Source: Gemmatimonadota bacterium
GTDB taxonomy: Bacteria; JAAXHH01
Direction: 5' to 3'
DNA length: 9,042 bases
Assembly: GCA_026713285.1 (NCBI GenBank)
Contig: JAPOOT010000498.1
Coordinates: forward strand, 1 to 9,042
In this document: positions 5,771-9,042 of the stretch, one piece after another
Position numbering within the stretch: position 1 is the stretch's first letter
How the letters are laid out: each line of letters starts with the position of its first letter
Made by a program: the position numbers and the translations under genes
Notes under the pieces: model-generated
Databases searched by the model: none
What the model was told of the DNA's origin: nothing
Seen by the model: only the letters and a program-made list of their open reading frames with translations

Positions 5771-6910
5771 CTACCTCGCACGCAGGATCTGATAGTAGAA
5801 GGTGCCGGTGATTTCCAGAAACGGATGGAGGAAATCATTGGGGAGCGGCGGAAAGGGGTGGGAAGTCTCGATGGCGTTGCGGCTTGACGCCACGAGAGAT
5901 TGATAAGGAATGTCATTGTCCCTGTAGGAAAGCACTTCGAGGTCGCGCAGGGCGCCGTCGGGCATGATCTTGAACCGGATGATGACCCGTCCGCTCACCA
6001 GGCCGAGCCGGAAGGCCTCGGGTGCGAACCAGCGTCTCCGGATCCGCTCGCGCAGGATGTACAGGTACGGCGCGTAATCCCAGGCATAGGTGCTGAGCGA
6101 GAAGTCGCCGTAGTCCTTGACCGAGGTGTGGCGGTTGTTCGTCCTGGGTACGCGCGGACCGGAGTTTCCTAAACCGAATCCGAACCGGCGGTGCCGCTCG
6201 TAGGCGGGTTCGCGTGAAATCTGAGCCAGTTCGTTCAGATCGTTCTGGGGTATAAACACCGGCGCGTCCGGACCGGTGGGCCGTGGCGCGGAAGCGACCC
6301 CGTCCCCTGCAATCGCGCCTTCTCCAAGTCCTTCGCGTCCGTCCCTGCCCCGGAATTCGCGCCGGATGATCAGATCCGAAGTCCACATGGGCGGGTCTTT
6401 CACCTCTTTGAAATCCTCGATGCCGCCCTCTCGCGGCGTGAGCGGGACGGCGCCCGTGAATGGATCATGCTGCTGATCGTCCTCTTCGTTCGGGTCTTCC
6501 ATCGTCCTGACCTCCAGTTCGCCCTCGGAGAAAGCCGGACCTTCAGGCAAATCCGTATCCTCCAGCAGGTCCCTCGCGATGGCGTTCTTATCTGCCACGT
6601 CGGCCTCCGGTTCGTCCGGCGGCTCCTCAACGCGGGCTTCTTCAGGCACGTCGACCAGGGTGGGAGGGTTCTGCATTTCCATGTAGGCCTGTTCGAGCTG
6701 TTCCAGACGCTCGTAGGGAGCGAGGGTGAGTTCGATCATGTTCTTGTCTTCGAGCAAGCCGGTGGACAGGAGGGCCAGCAGGATGAAGCCATGGAGCAGA
6801 CCGGCGGCTGCGAAGGCGACGAGGAGGTATTTGGCCGTTAATCGGCGAAAGGATACGGTCCGTCCCAGGGGCCGGGATTGATGGGCGTATTCTTTCGAGT
6901 ATATATCCAT
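5771..6910 (-). CDS. TonB/TolA-like envelope energy-transducer protein (379 aa)
   Basis: This is predicted to span the inner membrane once and reach across the periplasm, coupling proton-motive force to the outer membrane with ExbB/ExbD- or TolQ/TolR-type partners. None of these partners is in the window. One trans-membrane helix (about 28-49) follows a short basic cytoplasmic segment. Within it A36, H40, L45 and S49 have the spacing of the TonB/TolA SHLS motif, with the key histidine kept and the first serine replaced by alanine. A long acidic, Pro/Glu-rich linker (about 80-180) and a Gly-rich part (185-260) precede a TonB/TolA-type C-terminal domain (about 280-379: YLYILRERIRRRW, SGRVIIRFKIMPDG, ASSRNAIETSHPFPPLP). 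No clear ribosome binding site precedes the ATG at 6910; the next methionine is beyond the membrane helix. It is cotranscribed with the channel gene. Confidence 0.82.
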   Translation of the reverse strand: MDIYSKEYAHQSRPLGRTVSFRRLTAKYLLVAFAAAGLLHGFILLALLSTGLLEDKNMIELTLAPYERLEQLEQAYMEMQNPPTLVDVPEEARVEEPPDEPEADVADKNAIARDLLEDTDLPEGPAFSEGELEVRTMEDPNEEDDQQHDPFTGAVPLTPREGGIEDFKEVKDPPMWTSDLIIRREFRGRDGREGLGEGAIAGDGVASAPRPTGPDAPVFIPQNDLNELAQISREPAYERHRRFGFGLGNSGPRVPRTNNRHTSVKDYGDFSLSTYAWDYAPYLYILRERIRRRWFAPEAFRLGLVSGRVIIRFKIMPDGALRDLEVLSYRDNDIPYQSLVASSRNAIETSHPFPPLPNDFLHPFLEITGTFYYQILRAR

Positions 6911-6939
6911 GCATGGTTCTTAGGATAGGATTACGAGCG

Positions 6940-6979
6940 GCCGTTTCAGTCCGCGGTCGGTCGTGCGGGAAGAAACGGC
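6940..6979. promoter_or_regulatory. Long imperfect hairpin in the leader of the TonB-like gene
   Basis: GCCGTTTC (6940-6947) pairs perfectly with GAAACGGC (6972-6979). Inside, CCGC (6951-6954) pairs with GCGG (6965-6968) around a 10-nt loop. The structure ends 29 bp before the minus-strand ATG at 6910. No T-tract follows on either strand, so it is not a standard terminator. It may be an RNA leader structure or an operator. The rest of the 6911-7087 gap shows no gene. Confidence 0.4.
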
Positions 6980-7087
6980 AGGGAGTTCCGGCGGCGGTTC
7001 AGCGTTTCTGCAGGATGTTCCGGACGTTTCCTACAAGGAGATTCAATCACGTTGGTATAAACGCGGAGAATGCCCGGGAGTTCCATC

Positions 7088-8161
7088 CTACCTCAGCCCC
7101 AGGCCGTGACGGACCTCCGTCATGGTTTCCGACGTGAGCTTCCGTACCCGGTCGGCGCCCTTGGCGAGAGCGTCCCGCACGTCGTCGGGCCGGCGGGTAA
7201 GGTCCTCGTACTTGTCCTGGATCGGCGACATGGCGGATTCCATGTTGTCGCCCAGTTTCTTCTTGCAATCGACGCATCCGATGTCCGCGCTCCGGCACTC
7301 GGCGTCGATGGCCGCCACCTCGTCCGGACTCGAGAAAGACTTGTGGAGCGTGAAGATGTTGCAGATATCCGGATTTCCAGGGTCGGATCTGCGCAGCCGG
7401 TTCGGATCGGTATAGGCGGAACCGAGCTTCTTCCGGACCGTGTCTGCGCCGTCCTTCATCGCGATGTAGTTCCCCTGGCTCTTGCTCATCTTGGACTGGC
7501 CGTCCAGGCCCATGATGCGCGGCGCGGGGCTGTACAGCGTCCTGGCATCGGGGAATACCGGCCCGTACAGGTGATTGAACCGCCTGGCGATTTCGCGCGT
7601 CAGCTCCAGGTGCTGGGACTGGTCGTCGCCCACGGGAACGCCGTCGGCCTTGACGCCCAGGATGTCCGCGGCCTGAAGCACGGGATAGGTGAACAGCCCC
7701 GCGTTGATGTTCTGCTTATGCTGGGCGGCCTTGTCCTTGAACTGCGTCATCCGTTCCAGGGCCCCGATGGCGGTGCATGTGCTGAAGATCCAGGCCAGTT
7801 CCATCGTTTCGGTCACATGAGACTGCACGAAGAGCGTACAGCGGTCCGGGTCGAGACCGCATGCGATGCCCATCGTGGCGGTGTCCAGCACGGCCTCACG
7901 CATGGTATCCGGGTCGTACTCGATGGTGATGGCGTGGTAATCCACGACGCAGTAGATGCAGTCGTACCGCGGGATCAGCCTGGCCCAGTTGGCAACGGCG
8001 CCGAGGTAATTCCCTATATGTATGTCGCCGGTCGGCTGGATGCCGCTGTACAGCCGGGTCGGTTCGCCCGACGTGTTTTCCTTGTCACTATCCGCCGGGG
8101 GACAGGCCGCAGTCCCGTCGTCCGGCGCGTGATTCGTCTCTTTCCGTTCGTCCCAACTCAT
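7088..8161 (-). CDS. trpS: Tryptophanyl-tRNA synthetase (357 aa), probable Fe-S type
   Basis: TrpRS charges tRNA-Trp with tryptophan at the expense of ATP; it is an essential cytoplasmic class I synthetase acting as a dimer. The Rossmann core begins near residue 36 (RLYSGIQPTGDIHIGNYLGA), with the first signature HIGN at 48-51 and the second, KMSKS, at 224-228. Length and motif order match bacterial TrpRS apart from about 35 extra hydrophilic N-terminal residues. Four cysteines, C267, C289, C296 and C299, form C-x21-C-x6-C-x2-C, close to the C-x22-C-x6-C-x2-C that binds a [4Fe-4S] cluster in Thermotoga maritima TrpRS. Start: ATG at 8161, with AGGAG (8173-8177) 11 nt upstream, a rather long spacing; another ATG at 8171 is out of frame. 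A gap of 177 bp separates it from the TonB-like gene, and it is divergent from larE. Confidence 0.96.
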   Translation of the reverse strand: MSWDERKETNHAPDDGTAACPPADSDKENTSGEPTRLYSGIQPTGDIHIGNYLGAVANWARLIPRYDCIYCVVDYHAITIEYDPDTMREAVLDTATMGIACGLDPDRCTLFVQSHVTETMELAWIFSTCTAIGALERMTQFKDKAAQHKQNINAGLFTYPVLQAADILGVKADGVPVGDDQSQHLELTREIARRFNHLYGPVFPDARTLYSPAPRIMGLDGQSKMSKSQGNYIAMKDGADTVRKKLGSAYTDPNRLRRSDPGNPDICNIFTLHKSFSSPDEVAAIDAECRSADIGCVDCKKKLGDNMESAMSPIQDKYEDLTRRPDDVRDALAKGADRVRKLTSETMTEVRHGLGLR

Positions 8162-8180
8162 GCCCGATCATGCTCCTTCG

Positions 8181-8197
8181 TGGACCTTGAGGGTCCA
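8181..8197 (-). promoter_or_regulatory. Perfect hairpin just upstream of the trpS ribosome binding site
   Basis: TGGACC (8181-8186) and GGTCCA (8192-8197) form a 6-bp stem with a 5-nt loop. It ends 3 nt before the AGGAG of trpS in the minus-strand transcript, so it could affect translation initiation. No T-box consensus or run of Trp codons was seen in this leader. Confidence 0.35.
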
Positions 8198-8228
8198 TCT
8201 TGCTACGTTACCTGCATACAAAAAAAAG

Positions 8229-8257
8229 TTGTCATGATACCTGGTCAGCCGTATCTT
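8229..8257 (+). promoter_or_regulatory. Candidate promoter for larE, with a dyad in its spacer
   Basis: TTGTCA (8229-8234, five of six consensus bases) and TATCTT (8252-8257, four of six) are 17 bp apart on the plus strand, about 180 bp before the larE ATG. GATAC (8236-8240) and GTATC (8251-8255) form an inverted repeat within the promoter, as an operator would. An A8 run (8220-8227) lies just upstream. Confidence 0.35.
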
Positions 8258-8281
8258 TATTCGACCCGAAACAGACGTGTT

Positions 8282-8310
8282 AAATTGCGTCGGAATCCCC
8301 CTTCTGTCAA
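8282..8310 (-). promoter_or_regulatory. Candidate promoter for trpS
   Basis: A perfect minus-strand TTGACA (8305-8310) is followed after 17 bp by the AT-rich but poor -10 CAATTT (8282-8287). It lies about 120 bp upstream of the trpS ATG. Only the -35 element is convincing. Confidence 0.25.
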
Positions 8311-8340
8311 GCGAAATCATGGGGCGAGTTCCTTGTAAGA

Positions 8341-8388
8341 CGAACGCCGCGAAGGCGTATTCGCCGAGATCGATCCAGGTCTCTCGGC
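8341..8388 (+). promoter_or_regulatory. Two adjacent hairpins in the larE leader
   Basis: ACGCC (8344-8348) pairs with GGCGT (8354-8358), extended by CGA/TCG across a 2-nt bulge. Next, GCCGAGA (8363-8369) pairs perfectly with TCTCGGC (8382-8388) around a 12-nt loop. Position 8363 is shared, so the outer pair of the first stem competes with the second. No known riboswitch core was recognised. Confidence 0.3.
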
Positions 8389-8434
8389 CAACGGCGAGCC
8401 GGGTTTTATTGGAGAGCGGGACGGAGAGCGAGAC

Positions 8435-9042
8435 ATGAAAGAGAACAACGCATCCACACTGGATGAAAAGTACCAGGCGCTTCAGCAGGACCTGCAGGCC
8501 ATGGGCGGCGTCCTGGTGGCTTTCTCCGCGGGCGTGGACAGTGCGCTGCTGCTCAAGGTGGCCACCGACGTGCTGGGTGACCGTGCGCTCGGAGTGACCG
8601 GCGTGTCCGAATCGCTGCCTGAGGAGGAGAAAAACGCAGCCGCCGAACTGGCCGAATGGATGGGCGCGCGCCACCGCTACGCGGACACAGAGGAAATCCA
8701 CAACGCGGAATACATGCAGAACAACCCGCGCCGGTGCTATTTCTGTCGAGATGAGTTGTATACGCGCCTGGAGGAGATCGCAAGGGAAGAAGGCGCGGCC
8801 TTTATCTGCGAAGGAAGCATCGTGGACGACATCAGCGACTTCCGCCCGGGCATGCTGGCGATCCGCGAACACGGCGTTCGCAGCCCGCTTAAGGACGCCG
8901 GGTTCACCAAGGCCGACGTCCGTGCGTTGTCCGAACGGCTTGGCTTGCCCACGGCAGACAAGCCCTCCCTCGCGTGCCTTTCGTCGCGTTTTCCCTATGG
9001 CGACCCCATCACCATCGAAGCGCTCGAGCAGGTCGGCCGGGC
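8435..9042 (+). CDS. larE: LarE-type PP-loop sulfur transferase, 3' end beyond the window
   Basis: LarE inserts sulfur into the pyridinium-3,5-biscarboxylate mononucleotide precursor during synthesis of the nickel-pincer cofactor used by lactate racemase and related enzymes. The first 202 codons are present. The ATP-binding PP-loop is FSAGVDSALLLKVA (about 30-43), where the usual SGGxDS is SAGVDS. Next come NPRRCYFCRDELY (97-109), VDDISDFRPGMLAIREHGVRSPL (130-152) and KPSLACLSSRFPYG (176-189), the family's signature. Cysteines C101, C104 and C181 match the three-cysteine set of LarE enzymes that carry a [4Fe-4S] cluster; in the Lactobacillus type a single cysteine equivalent to C181 gives up its own sulfur. 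Start: ATG at 8435 with GGAG (8423-8426) 8 nt upstream. It is divergent from trpS. LarB and LarC are not seen; they may lie beyond the right edge or elsewhere. Confidence 0.9.
   Translation, partial: MKENNASTLDEKYQALQQDLQAMGGVLVAFSAGVDSALLLKVATDVLGDRALGVTGVSESLPEEEKNAAAELAEWMGARHRYADTEEIHNAEYMQNNPRRCYFCRDELYTRLEEIAREEGAAFICEGSIVDDISDFRPGMLAIREHGVRSPLKDAGFTKADVRALSERLGLPTADKPSLACLSSRFPYGDPITIEALEQVGR

Noticed and set aside
7070..8338. Plus-strand 422-codon open frame antisense to trpS
   Set aside because: It covers trpS, whose HIGN and KMSKS motifs are unambiguous. Long antisense frames are expected in GC-rich genes, and its product shows no recognisable domain.
8162..8434. T-box or trp attenuator for trpS
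   Set aside because: No T-box consensus, no terminator/antiterminator pair and no short peptide with consecutive Trp codons were seen; only isolated small stems.
8168..8872. Minus-strand 234-codon open frame across the larE start
   Set aside because: It lies antisense to the clear LarE motifs and spans the trpS-larE spacer; no recognisable domain.

Overview
The window is a GC-rich bacterial chromosome segment with tightly packed genes. An envelope energy-transducer gene with a TonB/TolA-type trans-membrane anchor and C-terminal domain points to a Gram-negative (diderm) organism. Candidate phyla known mainly from metagenomes would fit, but nothing here fixes the taxonomy. No rRNA, tRNA, CRISPR array, insertion sequence or phage gene is recognisable.

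Layout, left to right. (1) Positions 84-2703 hold a two-gene minus-strand operon: a fold-type-II PLP dehydratase of the threonine/serine dehydratase type (transcribed first), then an acetolactate-synthase-like ThDP enzyme whose ribosome binding site lies in the end of the PLP gene. The plausible logic is amino-acid deamination to a 2-oxo acid that the ThDP enzyme then uses; the real substrates are unknown. A 36-bp tandem repeat follows the ThDP gene. (2) Positions 2704-2991 are a strikingly AT-rich divergent intergenic region with a perfect dyad, a consensus -35 box and four 12-bp direct repeats. It leads into a plus-strand class II (self-inhibited) Fic gene with a C-terminal winged helix, which looks like an acquired cargo gene. 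(3) A small plus-strand cupin gene follows. (4) Positions 4580-4816 separate the convergent cupin and channel genes. This spacer holds two short repeat systems, each repeating the last 18 bases, stop codon included, of the gene next to it. (5) Positions 4817-6910 hold a minus-strand pair: a TonB/TolA-like envelope protein and, 9 bp downstream, a BacNav-type single-domain voltage-gated cation channel. The channel's selectivity filter, TLEDWTD, carries three acidic residues and resembles calcium-selective rather than sodium-selective versions. (6) trpS on the minus strand (7088-8161) encodes a tryptophanyl-tRNA synthetase with a C-x21-C-x6-C-x2-C motif like that of the [4Fe-4S]-binding enzyme of Thermotoga. 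(7) Divergent from trpS, a plus-strand LarE-type PP-loop sulfur transferase begins at 8435 and runs off the window. It has the three-cysteine pattern linked to [4Fe-4S] LarE enzymes.

No multi-gene defence or biosynthetic system is visible. The points most worth following up are the channel filter, the recurring in-frame repeats at gene ends (periods 36, 42 and 57 bp, all divisible by three), the two probable Fe-S proteins side by side, and the AT-rich, iteron-bearing region ahead of fic.
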